In this document: positions 27,627 through 36,240 of the stretch, piece by piece
Layout of the letters: each line of letters starts with the position of its first letter
Position numbering within the stretch: position 1 is the first letter of the stretch
Assembly: GCA_046309355.1 (NCBI GenBank)
Contig: JBKCPL010000042.1
Coordinates: 1-64,000 of the forward strand
DNA length: 64,000 bases
From: CAYSBE01 sp046309355
Lineage (GTDB): Bacteria > Bacteroidota > Bacteroidia > UKL13-3
Direction: 5' to 3'
The notes under the pieces: generated by a model
What the model was told of the DNA's origin: nothing
Databases searched by the model: none
What the model saw: the letters and a program-made list of their open reading frames with translations, nothing else
Translations under genes and position numbers: made by a program

Positions 27627-28484
27627 TTACTGATTTTTAACAAACTCTATGCAGCATACACATCTGCAATGAGCGGCACCATCATTTGATTGTCCTTTAC
27701 CTGTATGAGGGTTATACGATTCGCTGCTGTTGCAATTTTGCTGATGATCAAAAATCCAGCCCGTTGATTTATAATGTAAGAAATCGGTACTGCACTTACC
27801 CGATACGTTTAACACATCAATTATTTTGGCAAGCATTTCCTCATCAAACTGCTGAAAAAAGCCATGATTTTCAAATTTGCCGTATGGAAAAGTTAGCAGC
27901 AACTTACCTCCGCTTTTCAATACCCGAACCAGTTCATTTACTACGCTTATGTAAGCATAACTTTTGGTTTGATTGTTTTGATGTGCTGCAATGGAATATC
28001 CGTAGATGGAATTATCCATATCCACATGCTCAATGGTCGACTGGCAAACAATTTCATCGTAACAGCTGTCGCGAAACGGCATCTGCCTAAGATCACCGAA
28101 ATGGTAAGAAATGCGTTTGTTTAAAAACTGATTGTCTTCGGGGTAGTAAGTGAAAATGGTCAGGTTTTTCGGACTAACTTTTTTATGGTTGACCAACTCC
28201 GGAAAATTAAATGTTGAGCCTGCATCCAGCATTGAAATGCCCGACTCATTCGAAAGCCGGCTTAATATCCATGGATATTCAACTACCCGTTCGTCCATGC
28301 CTAGTCCAAACGATTGGGGAACTTCACCATTTAAAAAATGCTTCAGTACATCTACATTGCTTATGCTCTCATAGATATAGCTCCAGCGAAAATCAACGTA
28401 GCCATAACTCCACGGTTTTTTGCCGGTAAGTGTGTAAACAAGTTTACGAAACGGTATCAGATAGGGTTTTAGTTTCTTAATCAT
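27627..28484 (-). CDS. SAM-dependent methyltransferase-like protein
   Basis: 285 residues. It carries a diverged methyltransferase core: SMLDAGSTFNFPEL (motif I, near 89-102), YHFGDLRQMPFRDSCYDEIVCQSTIEHV (near 126-153) and VNELVRVLKSGGKLLLTFPYG. The last 40 residues contain several Cys and His (CNSSE, HCRCVCC), possibly a small metal site. Its start overlaps the acyltransferase stop by 4 bp. The acceptor is unknown; context suggests a surface sugar. Confidence 0.75.
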   Translation of the reverse strand: MIKKLKPYLIPFRKLVYTLTGKKPWSYGYVDFRWSYIYESISNVDVLKHFLNGEVPQSFGLGMDERVVEYPWILSRLSNESGISMLDAGSTFNFPELVNHKKVSPKNLTIFTYYPEDNQFLNKRISYHFGDLRQMPFRDSCYDEIVCQSTIEHVDMDNSIYGYSIAAHQNNQTKSYAYISVVNELVRVLKSGGKLLLTFPYGKFENHGFFQQFDEEMLAKIIDVLNVSGKCSTDFLHYKSTGWIFDHQQNCNSSESYNPHTGKGQSNDGAAHCRCVCCIEFVKNQ

Positions 28485-29092
28485 AATGAGGTATTGGAGT
28501 ATCCGATAATTTTTGCAGGATTACCAACTACAACAGCATAGTCTGGCACATCTTCGGTAACCACAGCATTGGCACCCACTATTGCGGCTGTTCCTATGGT
28601 TACACCTTTCATTACCGATGCGTTAAATCCTATCCAGGCATCGTCTTTTATTACAACCGGCTTTTCTTTCAAATCGATATCGTGAGTGGGGTGACCCTTC
28701 AGGATAATTTGTTCAGTGTGTTTTCTCCGCAATTCATAGTTTACAGGATGCGAATTATTATCATGTATATTAACTCCATGCGCAATAAGCACATAATTAC
28801 CTACAACGATGGATTTACCGGACCATATTCGGCTGTTTTCTCCCACGTAGCAGAAATCACCGATAGTTATACGGCCGCCATGTGCATACACCAGCAATTC
28901 ACCTCTCACGTGTGTATGTTTACCTATTGATATGGAACTTTTGTTCCCCTGCAGGTTTACAATACGTGCCTCAGCGTGATATATACTTTTTTCACCTGCT
29001 GTCGCACGAAGCAAACATGTAGCATGATTCCACCGGGTTCTTAAACTGTGTAGCGGCAGTTTGGATAGTATGCTAACCAACAGGGATATCAA
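28481..29092 (-). CDS. Hexapeptide-repeat (left-handed beta-helix) O-acyltransferase
   Basis: 203 residues. The C-terminal two thirds consist of hexapeptide repeats (ITIGDFCYVGENSRIW, IGFNASVMKGVTIGTAAIVGANAVV) ending in the CoA-pocket motif YAVVVGNPAKII typical of WbbJ/NodL-type acetyltransferases. It probably O-acetylates the surface glycan using acetyl-CoA. It sits 2 bp after the upstream methyltransferase and overlaps the next by 4 bp. Confidence 0.85.
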   Translation of the reverse strand: MISLLVSILSKLPLHSLRTRWNHATCLLRATAGEKSIYHAEARIVNLQGNKSSISIGKHTHVRGELLVYAHGGRITIGDFCYVGENSRIWSGKSIVVGNYVLIAHGVNIHDNNSHPVNYELRRKHTEQIILKGHPTHDIDLKEKPVVIKDDAWIGFNASVMKGVTIGTAAIVGANAVVTEDVPDYAVVVGNPAKIIGYSNTSL

Positions 29093-29094
29093 AG

Positions 29095-29775
29095 CTATTT
29101 GGCTCTAAGTACTATAATTGAATCGCGTTTTACCAAACCAAGGTCAGGCGTAATTACTTCCCATCCTGCATCTTCGGCAGCTTTTCGCATTTGTTGCTGG
29201 TTATTACGTGGCCACCAGATTTCGTCATCGGGTTTATTTTTAAACTCAAGTGGAACTTTCCCCTTTTTCCAGCCCCATTTCTCCAATTTATCCCAGTCGC
29301 CATACATGTGAACAGCATAGGCACCACTTTTCATTTTGGGCAGTGAGTTTTTAAAAATCTCACGTATATCATTGATATTGTTATGACACAGTACTCCAAA
29401 CGACCAGAAAAAATCAAAGGAATTGTCAGGAACAGCAGAGAAGGTATTATCACTCACCTGAATATTATCCATACGCATCGTATAGTTTTCGGGGTGCAGC
29501 CATTGCCTCACATCCTGAAAATCGAGCGTGGTTAGTTTACCCTGTGGAATGTACTTCATTAGCGCACGACTCCATGCCCCTTTGCCTGGCCCTAGCTCAA
29601 GAACCTTGGAGTCGGCACGCAGGTAGGGCACAGCTCCTTTTAAAAATACATTTCTATATGAACCGCCAATTATACGTTCTTCGTTTAATCGCCTCCAGTT
29701 GGGGATAACGGATAAAATATTGCCGCTGTCATACCCATAATAAAACTCTTTTTTTAACCAATTGATAGTAGGCAT
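29095..29775 (-). CDS. Class I SAM-dependent methyltransferase, first gene of the minus arm
   Basis: 226 residues. Motif I is KVLELGPGKGAWSRALM near 58-74, followed by TLDFQDVRQWL and the NSFDFFWSFGVLCHNNINDI block. A methyltransferase type 12-like fold is likely; the target is unknown. It starts the minus-strand operon. The 50-bp gap upstream has no clean TAnnTTTG match on this strand. Confidence 0.8.
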   Translation of the reverse strand: MPTINWLKKEFYYGYDSGNILSVIPNWRRLNEERIIGGSYRNVFLKGAVPYLRADSKVLELGPGKGAWSRALMKYIPQGKLTTLDFQDVRQWLHPENYTMRMDNIQVSDNTFSAVPDNSFDFFWSFGVLCHNNINDIREIFKNSLPKMKSGAYAVHMYGDWDKLEKWGWKKGKVPLEFKNKPDDEIWWPRNNQQQMRKAAEDAGWEVITPDLGLVKRDSIIVLRAK

Positions 29776-29847
29776 ACGTGTAAAAATAAAGGCGCAATTT
29801 ATAGTTTTTTAGTAAGCTGCTATAAAATGAATTTTCTTTGTTGCACA

Positions 29848-30414
29848 ATGCGCGTATTCCTTCTCGATAATTACGATTCATTTACGTTCATGCTCAAAGA
29901 CTATATTGAGCAATGCGGAGCTGTATGTGATGTAGCCCGAAATGATGATGCATTACCTGAAAATCTACTCGCCAAGTATCAGGCAATGGTTATTTCACCG
30001 GGCCCTTGCACACCGGCAAAGTCCGGCCAAACGCTGCCGCTCATTCATCAGTATCATGCACAATTACCCATTTTAGGTGTATGCTTAGGTCATCAGGCCA
30101 TTGGTGAGTATTTTGGGGCAAAGCTGGTTTCTGCCCATATTCCCATGCATGGCAAGCAAAGTGAAATTACAACATCCATAGACCCGTTGTTTAGCGGGCT
30201 CCCTGGCACTTTTAGTGTAACCCGCTACCACTCTTTACTGCTGGAAGAGGTAAAAATACCGCTGGAAACAATAGCCACTAGTTCAGCAAATGAGATAATG
30301 GCCATAAAACATGTTTCTTTGCCCATACGGGGAGTGCAGTTTCATCCTGAGTCGTGCCAAACAGAATATGGCCTAACGCTGATTAAAAATTTTCTGACAT
30401 TGGCCACTCAATAG
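29848..30414 (+). CDS. Class I glutamine amidotransferase (anthranilate/aminodeoxychorismate synthase component II-like)
   Basis: 188 residues from ATG 29848; the in-frame ATG at 29827 would add MNFLCCT in front of the usual MRVFLLDNYDSFT start. Catalytic Cys is in GVCLGHQAIGEYFG (near 76-89) and the His/Glu pair in QFHPES near 163-168. Such subunits supply ammonia for anthranilate (TrpG) or aminodeoxychorismate (PabA) synthesis. The chorismate-binding partner is not adjacent, so which pathway it serves cannot be told. Confidence 0.85.
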   Translation: MRVFLLDNYDSFTFMLKDYIEQCGAVCDVARNDDALPENLLAKYQAMVISPGPCTPAKSGQTLPLIHQYHAQLPILGVCLGHQAIGEYFGAKLVSAHIPMHGKQSEITTSIDPLFSGLPGTFSVTRYHSLLLEEVKIPLETIATSSANEIMAIKHVSLPIRGVQFHPESCQTEYGLTLIKNFLTLATQ

Positions 30415-30417
30415 CTG

Positions 30418-30425
30418 TAACTTTG
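30418..30425 (+). promoter_or_regulatory. -7 box TAACTTTG upstream of the hydrolase-CBS-nadK operon
   Basis: An exact TAnnTTTG match 39 bp before the ATG at 30465; the -33 element is not clear. Confidence 0.45.
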
Positions 30426-30464
30426 CCGAATTAGATTATATCTTGCAAAAAATATAGGTAATTG

Positions 30465-31232
30465 ATGAACGTTACTATACGAACCGAGGGTCAGTTTAAA
30501 TACATCGAGGAAGGAGAAGGAGAAGTATTGCTTTTACTTCATGGATTGTTTGGTGCACTAAGCAATTGGAAAGACGTACTCGATCATTTTTCAAAAAAAC
30601 ACAAAGTCGTAATACCACTCATGCCCATTTTTGAAATGAACATTTTAAAACTAAGCGTTGAAGGGCTGGCAAACTTTATTCATGAATTTATTGAATATAA
30701 AAAATACACCAAGGTTAATTTTCTGGGCAATTCGTTGGGCGGTCACGTTGCACTTGTATACATCAAAAAGTATCCACATTTAGTAAACTCGCTTGTACTT
30801 ACCGGAAGTTCGGGGCTTTACGAAAATGCATTTGGAGCTTCCTACCCGCGTAAAGGCGATAAAGAGTATTTGCGCCAACGTATACAGCTTACGTTTTATG
30901 ATCCTAAATCAACAACTGATGAGTTGGTAGATGAGGTGTATGATACCATTCAGGATAAAGGAAAAGTACTACGTATACTAACGATGGCCAAATCAGCTAT
31001 CAGACATAATATGCGTAAGGATATTCCAACTTTTACACAACCTACCTGCCTTATATGGGGCAAACAGGATACAATTACACCGCCTGAAGTGGGCGAAGAA
31101 TTTCATCAGTTATTGCCTAATTCAGAATTGCATTTTATTGACCGGTGTGGGCACGCACCTATGATGGAAAGGCCACACGAGTTCAACAGCATAACCGATT
31201 CGTTTTATACTAAATTATTTGCAAACCGATGA
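30465..31232 (+). CDS. Alpha/beta hydrolase
   Basis: 255 residues from ATG 30465. It has the oxyanion segment LLLLHGLFG (near 22-30), the nucleophile elbow GNSLGGH (Ser near 93), Asp in WGKQDTITPP (near 203) and His in DRCGHAPMMERP. Substrate unknown. In Bacteroidota this hydrolase commonly stands with the CBS protein and NAD kinase upstream of DUF6089/uppS/bamA. The next gene overlaps its stop by 4 bp. Confidence 0.85.
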   Translation: MNVTIRTEGQFKYIEEGEGEVLLLLHGLFGALSNWKDVLDHFSKKHKVVIPLMPIFEMNILKLSVEGLANFIHEFIEYKKYTKVNFLGNSLGGHVALVYIKKYPHLVNSLVLTGSSGLYENAFGASYPRKGDKEYLRQRIQLTFYDPKSTTDELVDEVYDTIQDKGKVLRILTMAKSAIRHNMRKDIPTFTQPTCLIWGKQDTITPPEVGEEFHQLLPNSELHFIDRCGHAPMMERPHEFNSITDSFYTKLFANR

Positions 31233-31891
31233 TTGCCTTACAACTGCTGGCTAGCGATCTATTTCCGCTAAAAAAAACAGATAGTTGCGAAACTGCATTA
31301 ATGTTGATGCAGGATTGGAAAATAGCGGAGTTGCCTGTGGTCGACAGCGGAATACTAGTTGGTTACATCACCCTTCATCAACTGGCTGACGCCTCGCCTA
31401 AAGCCAAGATTGCCTCGCTTGTAAATGCCCCATTACCATACAAGGTAGGCGAGCAAACACATATTTTTGAACTGATACGGTCGTTTGCTGAAACCGGCTT
31501 AAGCATGCTGTGTGCAACGGATGAAACCGGAACTAAACTAAGCGGTATCATCAGTTATTATAACCTGATAAAGTCTTACAAATTAACAGCCCTGGCACAA
31601 CCCGGAGCCATCATTGTATTGCAAATGCCCTCGCGGAACTATACCCTCACTGAAATTTCGAGGTTAGTGGAAATGAATGATGCAAAAATTTTACATGTAT
31701 ACATTCACAAAGCATCTGTTGAGGATGACCAGATAGAAGTATCTATTAAGATTAATAGCACCCAGGTAAAAACAATCCTTACTACATTTGACCGGTATCA
31801 ATATCAAATTACAGGTGTTTTTCAGGCAGAACACACTGAAGAAGAAGTAGATAATCGTTTTAAAATATTAATGCACTACCTAAAATTTTAA
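31229..31891 (+). CDS. CBS-domain protein
   Basis: 220 residues. Two N-terminal CBS motifs (about 5-60, with ALMLMQDWKIAELPVVDSGILVGYIT, and about 65-125, with LSMLCATDETGTKLSGIIS) form a Bateman module that usually binds adenine nucleotides. The C-terminal 90 residues (PGAIIVLQMPSRNYTLTEISRLVE) look like an ACT-type regulatory fold. It is coupled by a 4-bp overlap to the hydrolase and lies 2 bp before nadK. A regulatory role is inferred. Confidence 0.8.
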   Translation: MIALQLLASDLFPLKKTDSCETALMLMQDWKIAELPVVDSGILVGYITLHQLADASPKAKIASLVNAPLPYKVGEQTHIFELIRSFAETGLSMLCATDETGTKLSGIISYYNLIKSYKLTALAQPGAIIVLQMPSRNYTLTEISRLVEMNDAKILHVYIHKASVEDDQIEVSIKINSTQVKTILTTFDRYQYQITGVFQAEHTEEEVDNRFKILMHYLKF

Positions 31892-31893
31892 CC

Positions 31894-32778
31894 ATGAAAA
31901 TTGCTGTTTACGGTCGTGTGTTTAAAAAAGAAAGTGGTTCATTTATACAGGCATTGTATAAACAAATGCTGGATTCGGATATTGCATTTTGTACCGAAGA
32001 ACTTTTTCTTGCTCAGCTGGTTGCAAGCAATATACGAATTAGCCATACGGATACCTTTAGCAATAAGGCCGAATTAGTTAAACACAAACCGGATATATTT
32101 TTAGTGCTGGGAGGTGACGGCACCATGCTTGACTCTCTAGTATATACACACAATATGGATATTCCGGTTATGGGACTGAATACAGGCAGGCTTGGTTTTT
32201 TGACCGGTGAACAAAAATCGGACATAGGCAAATGGTTAGACCATCTCCTGAAGGGCCATTATTCAATTGATAAGCGCACGGTGCTTCAGCTTGAGTCCAA
32301 TCATCCCCTATTCGAAGGTATCGATTATGCGTTAAACGACTTTGTCATTCACAAGAAAGACAGTTCATCCATGATGACCATACACACATATCTCAATGGA
32401 GAATTCCTAAATTCATACTGGTCGGATGGATTGATTATTTCTACCCCAACAGGTTCAACAGGGTATTCACTTAGCTGCGGTGGTCCAATACTTTATCCGG
32501 GCAGTGATAGCTTTGTTATTACACCAATAGCCCCTCATAATCTGAATGTTAGGCCAATGGTCGTTTCTGACCAACACGTCATCTCGTTTGAAATAGAAGA
32601 CCGCAGCACATCATTTCTGGTATCGCTCGATTCCAGATCGGAAACCATAAACGCAAGTTACAATTTGGCGGTACGGAAAGCTGATTTTTACTTTAATCTG
32701 TTGAGTTTCAACGATGAAAACTACCTAAAAACACTTAGAAAAAAATTGATGTGGGGTATTGATAACCGCAATGTTTAA
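31894..32778 (+). CDS. nadK: NAD kinase
   Basis: 294 residues, normal length. Phosphorylates NAD to NADP in the cytoplasm. Motifs: LVLGGDGTMLDSL (GGDGT near 71-75), GLNTGRLGFL, LNDFVIHK, and the glycine-rich STPTGSTGYSLSCGGPI near 186-202. Third gene of the hydrolase-CBS-nadK operon. The DUF6089 gene downstream has its own promoter. Confidence 0.97.
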   Translation: MKIAVYGRVFKKESGSFIQALYKQMLDSDIAFCTEELFLAQLVASNIRISHTDTFSNKAELVKHKPDIFLVLGGDGTMLDSLVYTHNMDIPVMGLNTGRLGFLTGEQKSDIGKWLDHLLKGHYSIDKRTVLQLESNHPLFEGIDYALNDFVIHKKDSSSMMTIHTYLNGEFLNSYWSDGLIISTPTGSTGYSLSCGGPILYPGSDSFVITPIAPHNLNVRPMVVSDQHVISFEIEDRSTSFLVSLDSRSETINASYNLAVRKADFYFNLLSFNDENYLKTLRKKLMWGIDNRNV

Positions 32779-32815
32779 GTATAAACTTGGGTTGTGCTTG
32801 TGTACTGAATTAATA

Positions 32816-32846
32816 TTTGTTAATGTGCTTGTTTAGTATAATTTTG
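32816..32846 (+). promoter_or_regulatory. Promoter of the first DUF6089 gene
   Basis: TTTG at 32816-32819, a 19-bp spacer, then TAATTTTG at 32839-32846. The ATG at 32854 is only 7 bp beyond the -7 box, so the transcript should be almost leaderless. Confidence 0.75.
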
Positions 32847-32853
32847 CAGCCAC

Positions 32854-33705
32854 ATGAAACAGGCTCCTTTTCTTGTAAGGTTATTTCTACTCTCAACCTT
32901 TGTGTGGTTCAGCCAACCCGCATATCCCCAAACATACGAGTTAGGCGGAATGCTTGGTGGTTCCTATTACTATGGTGATGTAAACAACGAATGGGGAGTT
33001 GTACCTTCACAAGTGCGCTATTCATTTACAGGCTTTGGCAAATTATATTTAAATCCGCGTATTGTGCTGCGTGGAAATGTCGCATATGGCAGGATAGTTG
33101 GTATTGATACCATATCATCCAGTAAGTGGCAGCAAAAACGGAATCTGAATTTCGTGTCCGATATCACTGAGTTTTCAGGAGTAATTGAGCTAAATTTAGT
33201 TGAAGACCGTACTAAAGGCCGTAGAATCAAAAACCGTACTATACCTTACATATTTGCAGGTGTAGGATTTTTTCACTTTAACCCACAAACAGTATACAAT
33301 GACCAGCTTTACAGTCTTGTAGAGTATAATACTGCGGGCGAAACATACAGTCAAAATGCCATTTGCTTTCCAATTGGAGGAGGTGTAAGACGTTATATTA
33401 CTCCTAATTTTTTAATAGGCATTGAATTTGGTGCCCGATTAACTACCACTAGTTATTTGGATGATATACCAGGAAGAACAAGTAAATGGCAAGATTACAG
33501 AGGTATTAGCGACCCTTTAAAGTATAGGCTTACCTTTGGTAGAGATATTACCGATAATCGGGTTAGGGTACCCGGAGGTTTGCGTGGAAAAATGAATGGA
33601 AACGATTTGTATTTCTTCTTTGGTGTCACACTATCGTACAAACGCAACGGAAGCTTTGTTCGTGGCTTTAGAGGCAAATCGATAAGTTGCCCACGTTTTT
33701 ACTAA
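32854..33705 (+). CDS. DUF6089-family outer-membrane protein, copy 1
   Basis: 283 residues. Signal peptide to about residue 25 (LLSTFVWFSQPAYPQ), then GGMLGGSYYYGDV, and alternating aromatic beta strands of an outer-membrane barrel (IPYIFAGVGFFHFNP, NFLIGIEFGARL). It ends SISCPRFY. It is homologous to the next two genes and to the DUF6089 protein usually found before uppS/bamA in Bacteroidota. Function unknown; the neighbourhood suggests envelope assembly. Confidence 0.85.
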   Translation: MKQAPFLVRLFLLSTFVWFSQPAYPQTYELGGMLGGSYYYGDVNNEWGVVPSQVRYSFTGFGKLYLNPRIVLRGNVAYGRIVGIDTISSSKWQQKRNLNFVSDITEFSGVIELNLVEDRTKGRRIKNRTIPYIFAGVGFFHFNPQTVYNDQLYSLVEYNTAGETYSQNAICFPIGGGVRRYITPNFLIGIEFGARLTTTSYLDDIPGRTSKWQDYRGISDPLKYRLTFGRDITDNRVRVPGGLRGKMNGNDLYFFFGVTLSYKRNGSFVRGFRGKSISCPRFY

Positions 33706-33767
33706 TTTTTTTTTACCTGTAATTTTTCTTGTGCGATTTGCACCATATAGCTATATTGCCCAATTAA

Positions 33768-34655
33768 ATGAAATATTCAGCTATTCGTAAGATATTACTT
33801 TTAATTGCTGTTGTTTGCTATAATAGCATGCTGCCACTTAGGGCCCAAATGTTTTTGGAAGGTGGTTTAATGGCCGGTGGCTCCAATTATATTGGAGATC
33901 TTAGCGGAACTACAATAAATGCATCGCTTACCAGACCCAGTGCAGGTATACTTGTACGGTACAATTTGTCTGAACGATTCAGTGCTAAAGGATTCATGGG
34001 TTATGGCCGCATTGCCGGTGCTGATTCGTTGTCAAGCAATTCATTTCAAAAAACACGAAACCTCAGTTTCTACACAGATATTTATGAGATTTCTGTACAC
34101 ATGGAGTATAACTTTTTACCATACAGTTATAAGTATTACGACAAAAAACAGTTCGTTCCATATGTGTTCGTTGGCATAGGACTATTCAACTACAACCCCA
34201 AAACCATTTATCAAAATAATGTAATTGAGTTGCAACCTTTAGGCACCGAAGGGCAGGGAACAACCGAATACAACGATCGCGAAAAGTATGCGTTAACTCA
34301 ATTCTGTATACCATTTGGGGTCGGTGTGAAAAAACGTGTAGCTGATAGATGGACAGTGGGTTTTGAGCTGGGTTTCCGTTACGCAATGACAAATTATCTG
34401 GATGATGTGGGTGGAATTTATCCAAATGTTAGAACCGTGCAGCGCGGAAACGGAATTTATGCCGGCATTCTTTCTGATAGAAGCGATGAAAAAAATATTC
34501 AATTTGGCCCCGATGGTGAGCTCATCTATTCACCAAAATTCAGCGAGGGTGATAAACGGTCGAATAAAAGTTGGGAGATTAATGATATATACATTTTTGC
34601 CGGACTGAATGTAACCTTCCGCTTCCGAAAAAATGTTGTATGTCCTAAAATGTGA
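33768..34655 (+). CDS. DUF6089-family outer-membrane protein, copy 2
   Basis: 295 residues. Signal peptide to about 25 (LLIAVVCYNSMLPLRAQ), the family block GGLMAGGSNYIGDLSG, strands such as VPYVFVGIGLFNYNPKT and WTVGFELGFRYAMTNYLDDVGG, and the C-terminal RKNVVCPKM. The LDDV-G block and penultimate Cys are shared with copies 1 and 3. Barrel function unknown. It overlaps the third copy's start by one base (TGATG). Confidence 0.85.
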   Translation: MKYSAIRKILLLIAVVCYNSMLPLRAQMFLEGGLMAGGSNYIGDLSGTTINASLTRPSAGILVRYNLSERFSAKGFMGYGRIAGADSLSSNSFQKTRNLSFYTDIYEISVHMEYNFLPYSYKYYDKKQFVPYVFVGIGLFNYNPKTIYQNNVIELQPLGTEGQGTTEYNDREKYALTQFCIPFGVGVKKRVADRWTVGFELGFRYAMTNYLDDVGGIYPNVRTVQRGNGIYAGILSDRSDEKNIQFGPDGELIYSPKFSEGDKRSNKSWEINDIYIFAGLNVTFRFRKNVVCPKM

Positions 34656-35461
34656 TGATAAAAGCCATGCGTAAATTTCTTCATTCTTTTATTTTTCTGA
34701 TAGCTGTGTGTGAAATACAGGCTCAACATTTTGAAGTGGGTTTTAACCTGGGAGGTGCTAATTATTTTGGTGATATAGCCCCTACCCCACTGATGGGTGA
34801 AACCAATACGGCCTACGGTGTATTTGCACGTATGAACCTCTCAAGCTCATTTGCTATTAATACACTTATAACTACTGGTACCATTAGTGGTGACGATAAA
34901 AATTCAACAGCTACGCGTGTTCGAAATATTAATTTCAGCACATCAATAACTGAATATGCTACCTGGCTAGAATTTAATTTCTTCAAGTTTGGCGTTGATA
35001 TAACAGATAAAAAGCATTCCCCTTATGTGTTTTTAGGTATTGCGCTTACACAATTTGACCCCACTACGTTGTTTGACGGGAAAATAATCAAACTAAGCAA
35101 CGTACGCACTGAAGACGTTGCCTACAAAACAACTACAATAAGCATCCCATTCGGTATGGGGTATAAATGGCAAATAAAAAAACATTTGGCACTCGATGCC
35201 GCACTAGGTTTTCGCAGAGCAGGAAGTGATTACCTGGATGATGTAAGCACTGTGTATCCTGACTATGAAGATGTGCAAAGGCGTAAAGGTGCTCTGGCTG
35301 CTGAATTGAGTGATCCCTCTAGAACACAAAACCGTGGTATACCCATCAGCGACAAAGGATACCGTAGGGGTAATCCCGACTTTACCGATTGGTATATGTT
35401 CTGTACACTAGGCATTAGCTACAGGTTTTACAAAAACGTGAGGTGCCGCAGATTTTATTAA
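34655..35461 (+). CDS. DUF6089-family outer-membrane protein, copy 3
   Basis: 268 residues from ATG 34655, whose first base is the last base of the previous stop; GTG 34652 and ATG 34667 are alternatives. It has a signal peptide (FLHSFIFLIAVCEIQAQ), then FEVGFNLGGANYFGDIAP, SPYVFLGIALTQFDPTT and SDYLDDVSTVYPD, ending NVRCRRFY. It is closest in position to uppS and so the positional equivalent of the single DUF6089 gene in other Bacteroidota. Function unknown. Confidence 0.85.
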   Translation: MIKAMRKFLHSFIFLIAVCEIQAQHFEVGFNLGGANYFGDIAPTPLMGETNTAYGVFARMNLSSSFAINTLITTGTISGDDKNSTATRVRNINFSTSITEYATWLEFNFFKFGVDITDKKHSPYVFLGIALTQFDPTTLFDGKIIKLSNVRTEDVAYKTTTISIPFGMGYKWQIKKHLALDAALGFRRAGSDYLDDVSTVYPDYEDVQRRKGALAAELSDPSRTQNRGIPISDKGYRRGNPDFTDWYMFCTLGISYRFYKNVRCRRFY

Positions 35462-35466
35462 ATTTG
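35459..35466 (+). promoter_or_regulatory. Possible -7 box TAAATTTG before uppS
   Basis: An exact TAnnTTTG match overlapping the end of the DUF6089-3 gene, 21 bp before the uppS ATG. No clear -33. Confidence 0.4.
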
Positions 35467-35487
35467 CCCAAGTACACCTCATTGCAC

Positions 35488-36240
35488 ATGAATTTTCAGG
35501 CACAACTAAACCCTAATAAACTACCCCAGCATGTTGCCATAATAATGGATGGCAATGGACGATGGGCCAAAAGCAAGGGCAAGTTTCGCGTGTTCGGTCA
35601 TCAGAATGGAGTGAAAGCTGTGCGTGAAATTACAGAGGCTGCAGCTGAAATAGGAGTTAAGTACCTCACATTGTATGCCTTTTCTACCGAAAACTGGAGT
35701 CGCCCTCAACAAGAGGTAAATGCCTTAATGGAGCTGCTGATATCTACCATCAGTAAAGAGACAAAAACTCTAATGGAAAACAGCATCAAACTTCAGGCTA
35801 TTGGCAATATAAATGATTTGCCTGCCAAATGTCAGAACGAACTAAACGAAGCCATAACAAAAACCAAAGGTAATACTAGGTTAACCCTTATTCTTGCCTT
35901 AAGCTACAGTTCGAAGTGGGATATGCTTCAAGCCATAAAAGGTATAGCCAGCGATGTCAGAAATGGTAAAACAACTACCGAAGACATCAATGAAAGCATG
36001 GTAAATTCATACTTATCTACGGCTCCATATCCTCACCCCGAATTGCTTATAAGAACCAGTGGCGAGCAGCGTATCAGCAATTTTTTATTGTGGGAAATTG
36101 CCTACAGTGAATTGTATTTTACACAAAAACTGTGGCCTGATATGCGTAAAGAGGACCTTTACGAAGCCCTTTATGAATACCAGCAGCGTGAAAGACGCTT
36201 CGGTAAAACCAGTGAACAATTAAACGCACCATCCAGATGA
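35488..36240 (+). CDS. uppS: Isoprenyl transferase (undecaprenyl diphosphate synthase)
   Basis: 250 residues from ATG 35488; an in-frame GTG at 35443 would lie within the upstream gene. It makes the C55 lipid carrier from farnesyl and isopentenyl diphosphate. Motifs: HVAIIMDGNGRWAKSKG (catalytic Asp), GHQNGVKAVREI, YAFSTENWSRP, and LIRTSGEQRISNFLLWEIAYSELYF. It supplies carrier for peptidoglycan and the glycan locus. The bamA ATG overlaps its stop (ATGA). Confidence 0.96.
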   Translation: MNFQAQLNPNKLPQHVAIIMDGNGRWAKSKGKFRVFGHQNGVKAVREITEAAAEIGVKYLTLYAFSTENWSRPQQEVNALMELLISTISKETKTLMENSIKLQAIGNINDLPAKCQNELNEAITKTKGNTRLTLILALSYSSKWDMLQAIKGIASDVRNGKTTTEDINESMVNSYLSTAPYPHPELLIRTSGEQRISNFLLWEIAYSELYFTQKLWPDMRKEDLYEALYEYQQRERRFGKTSEQLNAPSR

